This document shows positions 47,957 through 59,982 of a stretch of 64,000 bases of DNA, piece by piece. Source of the stretch: Laetiporus sulphureus 93-53 (taxonomy: Eukaryota > Basidiomycota > Agaricomycetes > Polyporales > Laetiporaceae); assembly GCF_001632365.1 (NCBI RefSeq), contig NW_024468515.1, positions 620,597 through 684,596 of the forward strand, given 5' to 3'. Position 1 is the stretch's first letter, and every line of letters starts with the position of its first letter. A model generated the notes under the pieces. That model did no database searches. It was given only the letters and a program-made list of their open reading frames with translations, and had not been told where the DNA came from. The position numbers were made by a program, and so were the translations under genes.

Positions 47957-50546
47957 TCAGCATCCGGGGAGAGGGCAAGACGCGACAAGAGAACCGGGGA
48001 AGTCGAACTTCGGCAAAGCAGCATCCTCCACATCAGTGGCAGCTTGCATCGAATCGAGTCTCGCAAGCGGAGGCAATTCAGGCAGTAACGGTATGAAGCG
48101 GTACTGAGGTAGTTCACTTGGAGCGCACGCCTTTGCAACCGACTTCGAGTCGTCAAGATGTTCCCGTGCGGGAAGTGCTGATTCGGCTTGGGGAACGGAA
48201 ATAGCTGCGATAGCGGTACTTGGTACTGAGGTGATCGCGGACGGCACAGAGATAGGTGCGAGAGCAGCCGCAGGCTCACTCGGTGCAGGGGTGGATGCAG
48301 GCGAAGTAGCCGTAGATGAGGCGGGTGGGAACGGAAGAGACGCGGATGGAGCAGGGGTAAGTTCTGCAGCCGCTGCAGGTGTTGTTTCGAGTGCAGGAAG
48401 CGGAGAAGCACTCGTGGCTGCGCTGACCGTCTCGTTCTCATTCTCTTCTTCCTCGGGTTCTGCCTGGATGCTGTACCGTAGTTTCGAGGGCTCTTTCGGA
48501 GCCGTAGACTTCAACGCAGCATAACCGAGTCCCTTCGACGGTTCGCCCTTCGAAGTTTGTGACGAACCTGCGGACGTATCGCTGGATGACGCATCGGTTG
48601 GAGAAGTACTTCTGCTGTAGGTCTCCGGCTCGACGACCTCTGAAGGCTGCATATAGCCCAACTCTTCGCCGGAAGCAGGAACGTTGTCGATCTCTTCCAC
48701 GGTCACCGCGACTGACTTTGCTCGTTCAACCCTGCTGGCAACGCGATCGGCAGTCGTCTTTCGCTTTTTGAGAGCAGGCCGGTCCTCTTCCTCCTCTGCT
48801 TCTTCCGTAAGAATGATGATTTCGTCTGCTTCCGGAGCAGCTGCGTTTCGATCGGAAGTCAGTAGTTCCGGAGGCGGCCTTGATCGCTTGCTACCCTGCA
48901 AGAAGTCAGCGATATGTACACATATCAGCTATGAGGGATAGGATAGGATTTACCTTCGGGACAGTGCTTTCGATGATCTCTTGCATGGTGGGAGGCCTTT
49001 CTTGCGCTTCCGCAGAAGGTGCCTCGGCTGCGGGTGCCCCAGCTGCTGCTTCGGCAGCAGCTTTGGCGGCGGCTTCAGCGGCTTCCCTCTGCCTACGCTT
49101 CTCGGATCGGTGTCCCTCTATGAATCGCTGCTTAGGTGTTCTGGGCTTGGGAAGGGCAGCGATCACTCTGTATTTGTTCGGATATTGGTGAAGTTGTCGT
49201 CCCATGAGACGTCCAAAGGGGTCGTCGGGTGAGAGCACATATTGTCCCACAGGTTGGTCCGCTGCTAGCACCGCAGCTGCAATTCTGGCCGCTTCAGTCG
49301 ACCGCGAAGACTCGCCCGGCAAGTTCGATCCAGCAGGACGTGGTCGTGGAGGCAGATCAGGAAACGCGTCAGGAGGAAGCCCGTAGAGACTATTCATGCG
49401 CTCGTATATCGAACGCTGTGAATCTAATACCGATGGAGCAGATTTACTCGGACCATCCTGTGGAACGATGTCAAAGCAGGTATATGTCATGACCACCGTT
49501 ACACGCACGTTATTTCCTGCTCGTTTGCTTTCCGAGCCAGACGCAGCCTTCTTTGAATACCAAGTTTCAGGTGGCTTCCAGAAGCCTTGCTGAATTTGCT
49601 CCTCCACGGTCAGGCCTCCTAAGATGCAGACTGGGCCATTGGGGTTATACGGTAGCATTTGTGTGGCCCTAGCTTGGGCCTCCTTCTCCTCGCGTTCAGC
49701 TTTTTCGGCAGCCGCTTTACGCCAGTCGAAGCTCTTGAATCCCAAATCCTCCTTCTCGGGCGGCATCCGCGCGTTCGAAGGAATATACCCTGTACAGATG
49801 TCGTTCATTGCAAACTGGGCATCACAGGAATAAGACGAACGTACCTTTTCCCACCGACGATTTTGCCTTGACTCCCGCGAGCTCTATGTCGCCAAGACGC
49901 TCGTCACCCTTACGCTTCAGATATTCGATCACCTCCGGATTCAGTTCACCCTTGGCTTGGAGCTCGCTGAGTATCTGGGATGCAGTCTGGCGCAAAGGCA
50001 AACGCATTGACACACGCGGTACCGAGACTTGCAAGGGTGGAAGAGGAACTTGTGCTTGTGCGGCAGGCAGAGCGAGAGATTGTGTGCCGAATGAACCAGG
50101 AATATGAAAGGATGATTGTTGCGAACTCTCGGCTTGTTGCGAATTCTGGACTTGCTGCGAACTCTGAGCTTGTGTCGAAAGCTGGGTTTGTTTGAATTAG
50201 AACTTAAAGTGAACAAAATCGCTAAAAAGAACAAACCTCGTCACCGCGTTGTGCGAGCGTGGACGCGGGAGTTATCGGCGCAGAACGCGGAGCTTCTCCC
50301 TCATCTTCGCTCTCGCTTAGGCGGTCGTCATCATCGACCTTTCTGCTAAAGCGGCGTGGATCGATGTAGCTGAGGATCTTCTTGAGACTCCATGAGCCCT
50401 TCTACGAAAGGTATTAGCACGAGGACAGGGGGGGATGTGCGAGGGTGGCATACTGATTTATGCGATTCTTCTTTGCGATGGTAAGGCAAGGAGCTTTCAG
50501 CGCGTGCCTCCTTGCGGCTATCGACTGTACGTTTGACAAAGTTCAT
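47957..50546 (-). CDS. Uncharacterised nuclear-looking protein, Ala/Glu/Pro rich
   Basis: I do not recognise this gene. About five exons run from ATG 50546 (MNFVKRTVDSRKEAR) to a stop at 47957. The order is a basic start and KGSWSLKKILSYIDPRRF; an acidic stretch; a Gln/Ser-rich stretch (SQQ repeats near 50110-50170); a probably helical segment QILSELQAKGELNPEVIEYL; a compact conserved-looking block (FKSFDWRKAAAEKAER, then GPVCILGGLTVEEQIQQGFW); an Ala-rich helix (about 49010-49090); an acidic cluster before KKRKTT (possible nuclear signal near 48760); and a long Ser/Pro/Ala low-complexity tail. The block with ILGGLTVEEQIQQGFWKPP is the best query for homology. Composition suggests a chromatin or transcription regulator, which is inference only. 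Confidence 0.65.
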
Positions 50547-50749
50547 GGTGTGATGGCTGCTGGATCCAACGGACGATGGCGAATGATTAATGGAGCGCAG
50601 ACGCGAAGGTTTGTGTTCAACAAACAACGCGCGCTGCACGTGGCTCTCCTGCGCCTGCCCTGAACTCCACGCGTGCCCGTGACGGGCGCTTGTCGACACA
50701 CCAGCCACAATCCGCTGTTCCCCGTTGTCGCCGTCCGCTGTTGAGAACG
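50547..50749. promoter_or_regulatory. Bidirectional promoter, nuclear orphan / complex I subunit
   Basis: 203 bp separate the divergent start codons. Both promoters must lie in this interval. No motif is claimed. Confidence 0.45.
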
Positions 50750-51460
50750 ATGCCGCAGAAAGTCGTCGAGACTCCCTATCCCCCCATTGATGCAGACCCG
50801 CATGCATTCCGTGTGGTCCGCTACATGCGTCTCTCAGATTACGGTGCCTGGGCGGCCGCAACTGGCGCGTTCCCGGCTGCCTTGTACTTATGGGGTCTGT
50901 GCTCGTGGTGCATTATTATATGGGCTTTATCAATCTCATATGTTGCAGATATGGCGGATCCAACCAAGTTTAAGCTTCGAACTCAACTTCGTCTAGGCGG
51001 CTTGCTCGGATTCGTTGGCGGGTTTCTTCTAGCGTATCAGCGGTCCAGCCGTAAGCATATAGCGATCGAGTATTGGTGGATCATTGATGATCTTTTGTAG
51101 TTCGTTTCTGGGGTTGGACTGAGAACAAGCGCGAGGAGCAGATGGACCGTGAGGAAATGACCGCTCGCGCCCGACGGGGCCTGCCGCTGTATGGGGAATC
51201 ACCTCAACCCGAGTGGATTCAGGGAGTCGCGCACAGAAACTCTGTCTGGTCGCAACTCAAGTTTTGTGAGTGGTGTACGGTGTTCGTATCAGGACAGAAC
51301 TGACGGCGGATCGCAGCTATCATTCCTATGTGAGACACGATCCTTGCAATGGAGTGCTGGCTTTCTTGTTGATCTTGGATTGTACAGGTTCAATCTCGTC
51401 AACCACCCTTATCACGGTACAGACCCGGAGAAATACAAGCCGAAGGAGGATTCATCATAG
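50750..51460 (+). CDS. NADH:ubiquinone oxidoreductase 21-kDa subunit (complex I, fungal)
   Basis: An accessory subunit of mitochondrial complex I found in fungi. Five exons, 50750-50894, 50949-51050, 51101-51265, 51317-51329 and 51388-51460, sum to 498 nt, 165 residues. N-terminal signature: YPPIDADPHAFRVVRYMR and LSDYGAWAAATGAFPAALYL (membrane helix). A second helix follows (LGGLLGFVGGFLLAYQRS). The C-terminal domain has RFWGWTENKREE and NLVNHPYHGTDPEKY. The fourth exon is only 13 nt. It supplies the frame-preserving SIIPM before FNLVNH, in agreement with the family pattern. The short polar C-terminus KPKEDSS ends at 51460. Confidence 0.88.
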
Positions 51461-51593
51461 GGGGCCATTGACAACGTTCTCCTATTACATTGCATATGGA
51501 CTCAGGCAAGCAATGTGAGCACCGCAAAAGCCAGCGGACTGTTCCCGCTCGGGAAACTATATTCGACCTTATGATCCAGCCTTAAGAGACCTG

Positions 51594-53461
51594 TCATACA
51601 CGTCCTCGCTTTCTTCTCCGCCCACTCTCATCATCCTCTTTTCCGTCATTGTCGTTGCTCTCATACTGCTTGTCTTGATCCACGCCTGCAACAAGGCACT
51701 TCACAACTGTCTCCCACATCGTGTCATTGATACTCTTCGCCTTCCCGAGCTGCTCGCGCAGCTTCGCAATCTCGCCTTCCAACTCTGTCACACGCGATTG
51801 CACTGAGATATTCGTGCTTGAACCGCTGCCTGACGTCGAGCCCTGCATGAAGTATGCGTGGTCGCGCAGCATCTCCTCTCTTGAATAGCTGAAGAACGTC
51901 TCAGCATGTGCCTACATGCGAGTGCGTGTCGATCAGTTAAGCATATGATGGGACAATGAATGTCTGACGCACCGCGCTTTGAGGGGGCAGCATCACCAGG
52001 ACTTCGTGCGCTTCTCGCGGCTTCGCGTCGCGCATACGCTGGAAGGGCGCTACGGGGCGCACCACCATCTCCTTCGTCTCCATGCCTGTAGCCAGACTGA
52101 GACTGACATGGCCCACTAAGTCGGGTGGACGAAGCAACGCCATCATATGCGTAATTTTAAGACCCTTGTGCATTGTAAGAGTACGCAGGAGTTGATGTGA
52201 CGCGATGTCATATGTTTGTATAAGCCCCGTTGCTGTCCCTACAAGCAGCAACGACGACGTAAGAGAAATTGTCATGACAGTAACAGGTTGGCTGTGGGCG
52301 CAATCAGTTGTTGAAGGAAAGAACAAGAGCGAAAGCGTGGTATACCGACCCGACTGCAATGAGGCGCTTTTTTGCGCCTTCAGGATCTTGCTCATTGACT
52401 CGTATCGCGTCGCTCACTCCACCGCCGCCGATTGCTTCCATTGCCAGATGACCGAACTTGTCTTCGCGTTGTCGGAACAAATTGACTTGGTGTATAGACC
52501 CGTTGGCAGATGCTGCGAAGAACAGGCGCTCCGTTGCATCCCACGCAAGGCACGTTATCGGCTCTGGAAAGTAGAATGTGCTCAGGAGCGATTTTGAAGA
52601 AAGATCCCATAACTATGACAGTTACGATCAATGAAGAGAAAACGGAGAAGAAGGTTGATTTACTTTCACAGAGTGATCCGTCGACGCAGAGAGGACACGA
52701 CAGGTGGGAAATCGGCCTATACCGCAGATAATGTCGGTAACAGGTAATGTATGATCCGACAACAAGCAGTACGACGTCGGAGGCTCGTTTTGTAGATCGT
52801 CGTCTAGAAGCCTGCTCGCAAATTAGGCAACATGAAATTGATGCAGGACAAGCAGAATTGACCTCGACATCACCCAGACGGTCACGCCCGAGTCTTCGCT
52901 CCCGGATAGCAAAGCTGCGCCGTCGTGGGTGAAGCGCAACACGCTCACTCGTCGGTAGTGAGCGTCCCACGCATTGAACATGATTCCTGATGCGATCTAC
53001 TGCACATGCGAGAGTTGCATCAGGCATTCTGTGGCGAAGGAGCAATGACTAGCCTCCCACAGGAAAATACGCCCATGAGACGTTCCCCCTGCGCAGTATT
53101 TTCCTCCCGGGTCCATCGCAATTGCGGAGAGTTTTTCAGGAAGCACAATTTTGAGCGCGAGTTGATCCTGCTCCGGCGCAAAGTGACGACAATTAGCATG
53201 AGGCGAAGCAAATGGGCGCTCTTAACGCACTTTTTGAAAGTTGTATACATTCAAGATGGACTTGTCTGGCTGAGCAGCGAGCATGAAGCCACCGTGTCCA
53301 TCGCTTGACTGAACAACGGCTGTACAGTGCGTGCTTGCAGAAGTTTGTTTGAAAGATGCCAGTGCAGAGCCAGTCTGTATGTCATGAAAGGATATAGTTC
53401 CAGGTCCAGGAGTGGAAGAAGACGGTGCCGTCGCGCAAAGAATACATTCATGCAGCTGCAT
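51594..53461 (-). CDS. IPI3: Pre-rRNA-processing protein IPI3 (WDR18-like)
   Basis: A WD40 subunit of the Rix1 complex (Rix1-Ipi1-Ipi3) required for ITS2 processing and pre-60S maturation in the nucleus. Several exons start from ATG 53461 (MQLHECILCATAPS). WD-type blades are seen: GTISFHDIQTGSALASFKQT, IMFNAWDAHYRRVSVLRFTH, GAALLSGSEDSGVTVW, TCLAWDATERLFFAASANGS and LLVGTATGLIQTYDIAS. The C-terminal part carries the family-typical coiled coil, VTELEGEIAKLREQLGKAK, followed by KCLVAG and an acidic to basic tail ending in RRRKRGRV. The family identity rests on the combination of WD blades and this C-terminal coiled coil. The intron between blades 4 and 5 was not located exactly. Confidence 0.85.
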
Positions 53462-53745
53462 CTTTCGAACTACGCGGGTGAAGGAACTTTGGCAGAACCA
53501 AAAACCGAAGGCAATATTCTCGATCACATGACCGTGACGTTACGCCCGAATGCGGATGTTCTAAACCATACGCCACCAGACGGCAAGCGGCTCTCGTCCG
53601 GACTGAACATTCTACAACCTTCTCGACAACGCCTGGCCGACTTTGGGTGGAGACCACTCGAAATATCTGGCAAAAACACTCAAAAGCGCTCCCTCGTCAT
53701 CCACTCGCATAGAATTCTCTCTGCTAGGAGCTGGGTAGCTGGACG
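53462..53745. promoter_or_regulatory. Bidirectional promoter, IPI3 / DnaJ protein
   Basis: 284 bp lie between the two divergent start codons. No heat-shock element is claimed, and no other gene is supported here. Confidence 0.45.
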
Positions 53746-55517
53746 ATGGCGACGAATCTCTATGAAGTATTGGGACTGGATCGAGAGGCAACTTCGGAAC
53801 AGAGTACGTGTTTATGCACATTCCATACGATACGATGCTGACGGTGTCGCCAGTCCGGAAGGCTTACCGCAAGCGTGCATTGCAGACGCATCCGGACAGG
53901 CTGATGCAGGGCATGTCTGCGTCCGACAAGGAAGCCGCTGAGGAACAGTTCAGACTGGTCGGTGACCGATCATGAGATTGCATTGTGCATCGGTTAACAC
54001 TTAGTGTAGGTGAATCACGCTTATGAAGTTTTAACCAACGAGGAGAATCGCAAGGTGAGTATGCTTGCTGAATATAAATCATCGAGTCTAACATTGAGTA
54101 GCTTTACGATCGATTTGGCGTATGGCCCCCACCAGTGCCTGAGGTGGAACCCCAGCGCCCGAATGGCTATCATGGCGACTCGTTCGACTCGTTCGCCTCT
54201 GATCCGTTCTTTGGCTCACCATCCGGCTTTGGTTCACGTCGACGCCCATACGCATTCACCGATCCCTTCGAGCTATACAACTCGCTTTTTGGCGACGTCC
54301 ATCGTGGATTTTTCGACGACAATTTCTATACAGACCCCTTCCCCAGCACATCCGTACCTCGCTCGCCTTTTGACCGTATGGGCGATCCATTTGGGCGATC
54401 TATGTTTGGTGGTTCTCTTTTTGGTGGACTAGGTTCTCGCTCATTTCTCGGTGGCTCGATGTTCCCTGAGCGGATGGGCCCTGGTTCAACCTCTCGTGTC
54501 TACGGCAGCGCTTCACAAGCTGTGGGAATGAACGGGCAGTGGGTTTCTCAGAGCACGATGACACGTACGATCAACGGGCGCACCGAGCAAATTACTAAGC
54601 GTCGCGACGCACAGGTTAGTTATTCGACGCTTTTGAGTGTATATGTTCTTCACGCGCGTTGCTACTTTAGGGTAACGAACACATCGTATACTGTTCTCCC
54701 GACGGAGAGCGTTATACTATCAATGGTATCGAGCAGCCCCTTCCGAATGGAGCAATTGGTTCAGCGCCGCCCCCCGCACAACAATTAAACTCTAGTCCAC
54801 CGGCTTTCGCCATCCCTCCTCCGCCTCCTGCGAATTCTTACGTCCCTCCAGCCAACAATCACTATGCTGCTCCTCAACGTCCGCCTCAGGCTCAAGTTCC
54901 TCCGCAGGCGCAAGCATACACGACGCAGACGTCTTCTCCCCCCGCCTACACCGACGTGCCTACACATCGGCCAGGAAGCCGCCACAGCGCAAGTGTTGCT
55001 TCTGCAGCCTACACGTATCCGACGAAGCCAGCGCCGCCCGTGGAGCGAGTTTCTGTTCAACAACAACAGATGTATACAGACCCTCATGCGACCTCCGGTA
55101 GTCAGAGAAGCATGAGCAGCCATGGACACGGTAGTCAAACTTCACACCGTAAGTTATCCGATCTGATCTTCAAGCATTATGTAAGCTAACTCTACATTTG
55201 CGGACCCACTGACCTGCGTTCTACCGGTTGATTGACCAGCATACGTAAGTCAAGCGCCGCCTGCGCACTCGCCCAGGGATAAAGAGAGGGACCCTGCTTA
55301 CCACGGTAGTAAGCGCTTCCACAGAGAGCGCACGAGGTCCGACGGTAGAGAACAGGAGCTTCCCATGAGCGGCGGGCACACTCTGTCTAGAGATTCCAGG
55401 CACAGAGAAGCGCGCCATACTTCGGGCGACGCTGGGCACAGACGAGAGCGTACGGATAACCATCCGCACGAGCATGCAGATGAGCAGGAGAAAAAGCGGT
55501 TCCGCGGCGGATGGTGA
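53746..55517 (+). CDS. DnaJ (Hsp40) protein, DNAJB6/B2-like type II
   Basis: A co-chaperone that stimulates Hsp70 ATPase activity. The J domain is spread over four exons: MATNLYEVLGLDREATSEQ, VRKAYRKRALQTHPDRLM (HPD present), VNHAYEVLTNEENRK and LYDRFGVW. After it comes a Gly/Phe/Ser-rich region with repeated FGG and DPF words, and then a segment of DNAJB6 type (STMTRTINGRTEQITKRRD, GERYTINGIEQPLP). No zinc-finger region is present, so it is not type I. A long Pro/Ala/Gln-rich stretch and a basic, Arg/His/Ser-rich end (KKRFRGGW, stop 55517) follow. The last two exon borders (about 55150-55250) are inferred from GT...AG and phase. The Pro/Gln-rich tail is an extension relative to short DNAJB proteins. 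Confidence 0.88.
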
Positions 55518-56135
55518 GCAGGCATGTGTGAGGATCTGGCCAGCGTGCGACAGTCATTGCTGACTACCCCCTTGATTTCTGCTGTAGGCTAGACAAGATC
55601 GCGAAATTGCTGAAGATTAGAGTATGGCCACACCATTCCCATTAAGCGATTTTGACCGGTTCAAATTCAAAGTGTACATCATTTTGCTATGTGATGTCCT
55701 GCCTGTTGTCGCCATGTTTCATGATTGATTTCTCTCTTGTCGCTCTTGCACAAAAGTCCATGTACAGTACAAGTTCACAACGCAGTTGTTTCGACTTTTC
55801 ATGCAGCCTGCTGTAACAGTCGGTGTGGCAGTTCCCCGGGATTGGATTGCGAGCGCTTCCTCTCCACGAGCTTGTGGCTATCTGCAGTCTCAGCCTGCAC
55901 CGTAAGCATTTGCAAGTACTCCCTGATGTCGTGAGCCACGTCTGTAGCGTCGTCAAGTGGTACCACTCGTGAAGAAACGCTTCCTGTCGGCCATCGTACG
56001 CGTACCTCGAACAACTGAACTTGAAGTCAACTAGAACTATAGTATAAGTGAGCCAAATATGATCGGACCCATGATCAGACGGACCTCTTACTTATATTGC
56101 CAGGTCTTGCAACCCTCCTTCCTCGCGCCGTCAGC
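55518..56135. other. Intergenic, no firm gene
   Basis: About 620 bases. A minus-strand frame at 55799-56014 has a plausible composition (WPTGSVSSRVVPLDDATDVA) but no ATG, so it is not annotated as a gene. The remainder is taken as the DnaJ 3' UTR and the F-box-like gene promoter. Confidence 0.35.
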
Positions 56136-56971
56136 ATGAGAATATCTGCCCGCGGTGAACTAGCCTTGGAGCTTGTCATTGAAATCGCGGAACTGGGCGT
56201 AGCGGACATCGGTGCCGCTCGCAACCTAGCACACGTCTGCTCATGGACGCGCAAACTCGCCCTTCCACAACTGTATCGCACTTTGGCTCCGCTGACCAGT
56301 GTGCATCGGCTGTGCGCTTTCCCCGATCATTTTTGCGAAACGTATGGCTGGATGATCCCATGTCACTCTGTGCATCTTGCTCTACTATGCGCAACATTTC
56401 CTGGGTCTGGTCCACCGTGTTCAACCTCGCATTCTCATACATGTTCCTCGATGCATGTGCGGAAACGCCAGCGTCCTCGCCCGTAGTGCGCTCTGACACT
56501 CTCTATGACGATCGACAGCCCGACTCTATACAGATGCTTTCTTGGGGAAGCATGCTCCCCCAGCTAGCGTCGGTCACGCATGTGCGCTTTCACGCTGGCT
56601 ACGATTGGAATGCCTTGCATCTGAACGTGCACATGGACTCTCTCCGGTTCGTCGCGCTCGCTGCCGACAACGCTAGCTTCCCGGAGCGAGTGATCTTCGC
56701 TATGGTCCTCCTCATGAGAAGGCAGGATATCCAGATGATTGTTCTTGTATTGCCCCCGTCCAACGATTTTGCGACTTGGACTCATCGTGTCACGGACACC
56801 AAATGGTATCATGATAACCTCTTTGTAGTTCCCTTATTGGGACGCACAGATGAACCACGGGCGGAATGGGAAGATGACATTAATGAGAGGGAGGACATCT
56901 GGCAAAGAGCTCGAAGATTCCGGGAAGCGGTCGAAAACGGCAATCGCAATGAGATCGAGAAGATGTGGTAG
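56136..56971 (+). pseudogene. F-box-like protein with an apparent one-base frameshift
   Basis: The N-terminus from ATG 56136 has the degenerate F-box-like start common in Agaricomycetes (LALELVIEIAELG, then NLAHVCSWTRKLALPQLYRTL). This frame runs out after FPDHF near 56334. The natural continuation, FLRNVWLDDPMSLC, followed by a long LRR-like part (LASVTHVRFHAGYDWNAL, VHMDSLRFVALAAD), lies in the next frame and remains open to a stop at 56971. The frames meet in a run of five T (56330-56334), and no GT...AG intron explains the switch. Either a one-base indel has broken the gene or the T run is miscalled. The reading frame on both sides is otherwise intact, which means any mutation is recent. 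Confidence 0.6.
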
Positions 56972-57557
56972 GTTTCGATTCATGCCTCGGAGATCCCAAG
57001 TCACTCAAGCTGTCGCATTAGCACTCCTGATACTGGAGGTTCCGATGATGGGAGCGACTAACACTTTCTCTCGTGTTCCTATTTATCGTCCAATGCTACT
57101 GACTCTAGAAATCCCCCATATGCTCAGATACGAATGCGTTGTTCTGTCTATCGTTCCGCTATGTAAATCTGTTTCCTCTCGAGGGTTGCCAATTGCAAGA
57201 CAAATCTTCGCCCAAAGCATCTCTTTCTTCACGTGTGTATTGCGGCGAAGCTCATGCATTTCGCCAGATAGTATGAACGCTGGTCCGCAAGCGTGCCAAA
57301 TACCACATGAAATGATGCCAGTGAAGACCGCACCAGCAATTGCGTGAAAAGGTATACTACATTGAACGAATGCAGGAGTGATGATGACCAAAGGCAAAGC
57401 GTATGAGTGACCAAACGTCAAAAGATAAGAACAAAGCCTGCAAGTCCGTATAATTTACTATGCATTGCGAGGATGACGTTGATAACCCATAGGTCATAGA
57501 GCAATTAAGCATATCGAAAGAATATGCAAGATCCCATAAAGGAGACAATGAAGGCTA
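56972..57557. other. Intergenic between convergent genes
   Basis: About 590 bases. A minus-strand open frame at 57083-57421 (113 codons, hydrophobic start) lacks an ATG and family features, so it is not called. The stretch is taken as the terminators of the F-box-like and Ste50 genes. Confidence 0.35.
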
Positions 57558-59982
57558 CTAGGCGACTGTTGTCGCCCTAGTCTGCATAGGAGGAAATGCC
57601 GAGGACATTGGCGAGACTTGAGGTTGCGTGCTTGTGGAAACCTCCGCTTCTCCGTACACAGCAGAAAGACCATGAGGACCGCTAGTGCTCGGCGTTTGCG
57701 GGTTTCCGAGACTCGATGGGACTTTACCAATGTACCATGACTGTCATTAGTATATTCAATCAGAAGGATTGAATGCAGCACAAACTAGCGAATACTTACC
57801 GGCACCCATCCACGATCGCCTGTCTCCTCCTTAACAGCCTAGAATTATGGACATCAGTTATGCTAGAAAGATAGATCACTATTGCCACCCTACATATGAC
57901 CAATGATTGTACCGCTTGAACACCCTGACATAGTCGTCCTTCGCCAGGTTGAGCTCTTCCTCTCCTTTCTTCTTGTAGTCCATGAGCGCGATGCCCGGGA
58001 AACTTGTTGACAGGATGCTTAAAGGCAAGATAGGCGTCCGTCCTGCAGGTGATTGTGGTGGCGAGCTGGGGGATGAAGACCGAGCAGTTGCTTCTGCGAT
58101 GGCCGTGGCAACAGGAACTCGTGTTTCGAGAAGACAGCCTGCGGGTACCCAGCCCTGCTTTGCTTGATCTGGTTCCACCAAGCCGGCGCCTGCAGGATCT
58201 CTCTGCACAACCCACCAGCCGCGCGCTCTCGATAAAATGATGAACGTATCTCCACTAAGTAACAAGATCAACGCGTGCCACTACAGGGACACAATGGGAG
58301 ACAATGCACTCACACAACGACATCAAACTCATCCTCCTGTTCTGCCATATATGGATAGATGGCAACCGCATACGATACCCCAGTAGAAGGTGGGATCTCT
58401 CTCACCACGGAGGAGCCCGCAGGGTCCCCACCCTCTGCTGACACAGAACCTGAATGCGAGCTATGTAATTTCGCGTTCTCCGTAGACCCACCTTGCTCAT
58501 CCACACGATCCTTGCTCTCGATGGCCGGCGACATGAGTTCCGGCCATCCTGACTGGGCGTTTGGCACTCCAGTCATCAAAGGAGGTGCTCCGTTCGGATG
58601 GTGTAGCTTCGAAGGATCTTGTCCTGAGGCGTTGCTCTGACTTTGTTGAGCAGATGACGATGGCAGGGACTTGGCGGAGGTTGACGCCTCCGATGCTCTG
58701 CGCGCAGCCTGCTTTTGCTGAGCGACAGCGATGGGGGAACGAATGTCTCTGATGTGCTTCAGCATGAAGACTGGATTCTTTTTAGACTCCTTTAGCTTCT
58801 GGAAAAGTAGCAACGGTTTCTCATCGTAGCTCAAGCACCTCTCGATACGGTTGCCTTGACAAGTATCAGCGACGTGGAAAGGCAACTAGGGCGACAACCA
58901 ATGAAAGGCCTACCTGGCGAACCATAGCAGATAAACATAGCATAGTTCTGCCAATCGTCGTTGTTGATCTTGTATTTCTTGAGAGCAGCTGGCAACACCT
59001 TCCACGCTGGGTCGTCCAGGCTGACCTTGAAACTCTTGAGATTGTCTGAACTTTCCTGTCGCACGGGTTTGGAAGGCGGCTGTAGGGAGCTACTGGATGC
59101 AGCATTCGGATGTGCGCTCGAAGGGGGCTCGGTAGTGATCGGCGTCTGATGAGACCGTGACCTATCCGATGGTGGACCAGAACGAGGACCACTGGAATTG
59201 GTGTCGTGTTCCGCACGTTGCGGTGACGGCTGTGGAGACTCCACTATCTCCGGGGGAGGTATTGGCTTTGTAGGCGAACGAACGGGCTTCCAGGAGGCCC
59301 ACTTAAAGGAATGTGAACGCACAGGGCTTTCTGTCTCTGACTAGAACGTGTGTAAGATATGACGATGAACGATCATGCGATGTACTTGCCTGAGGACGCA
59401 ACACTGTGCTATTCCGGATGTTGCTCACGTCTTCAAGACATGAATGCAGACTGTCGCGTAGATGTCGGTTGTCTTGCTCCAATTGCCGTAGCCGCTCGTC
59501 TGCATTGATTTTGAATATGATCGCTAGGCAGGTTTGAGATTTACTCACTCTGCTCCCTAACCAGCTCGTATAGCTTGTCGACGTTCACCTGTTCCTTCCG
59601 TTCTTCCAGTTCGGCTTCACGAGATTGAATGATAGTCTGTAGATTATCTAGGAGGAACTTACACGGCGGTACATAGTGGTCTGGCTCGATCGGGATTCCT
59701 TGCGCGAGCTTGATGTTATACACACCCTTGAGGATAGCGAGCCGCTGGCCAATGGTCGCAATGCCCACTTCCTTCAGACCTTCGGCATCGAGCCAACAGA
59801 GTATCTCGCCGGATATTCTGTGCTCTGATGGGCCCATTCAGAACGCATCCTGTCCAATCATCCGAACATCACCCACCTCGGATCTGCTGCTCGTAATTGG
59901 GAAGGCCCAACTTGATGAGCCACGCATGAACGTCACCTTCGTCCCAGTCGAGAATACTCGTCCGCAGGTCAACCGAGGACAT
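57558..59982 (-). CDS. STE50: MAPK adaptor Ste50/Ubc2 (SAM, RA, two SH3 domains)
   Basis: A scaffold that links Ste11-type MAPKKK to Cdc42/Ras in pheromone and stress signalling. ATG 59982 (MSSVDLRTSILDWDEGDVH) begins the SAM domain (HAWLIKLGLPNYEQQI, ILCWLDAEGLKEVGI). A coiled coil (ERKEQVNVDKLYELVREQ) and Ser/Pro-rich linker follow, then a Ras-association domain (FKVSLDDPAWKVLPAALKKY, RIERCLSYDEKPLLLFQKL). The C-terminal half has two SH3 domains: AVAIYPYMAEQEDEFDV with GWWVVQRD and GWVPAGCL, and GIALMDYKKKGEEELNL with HWSYAVK and RGWVPSWYIG. Yeast Ste50 has only SAM and RA. The SH3 pair is the basidiomycete (Ustilago Ubc2) arrangement. The last exon is 57558 to about 57745. SH3 ligand-binding aromatics (ALxDY, WW, P) are retained. 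Confidence 0.9.

Noticed and set aside
55799..56014. Minus-strand frame with plausible composition (WPTGSVSSRVVPLDD)
   Set aside because: It starts with TTG and no upstream exon with a start codon could be joined.
57083..57421. Minus-strand open frame of 113 codons with a hydrophobic beginning
   Set aside because: It begins at TTG rather than ATG, has no recognisable family features and lies between two convergent gene ends.
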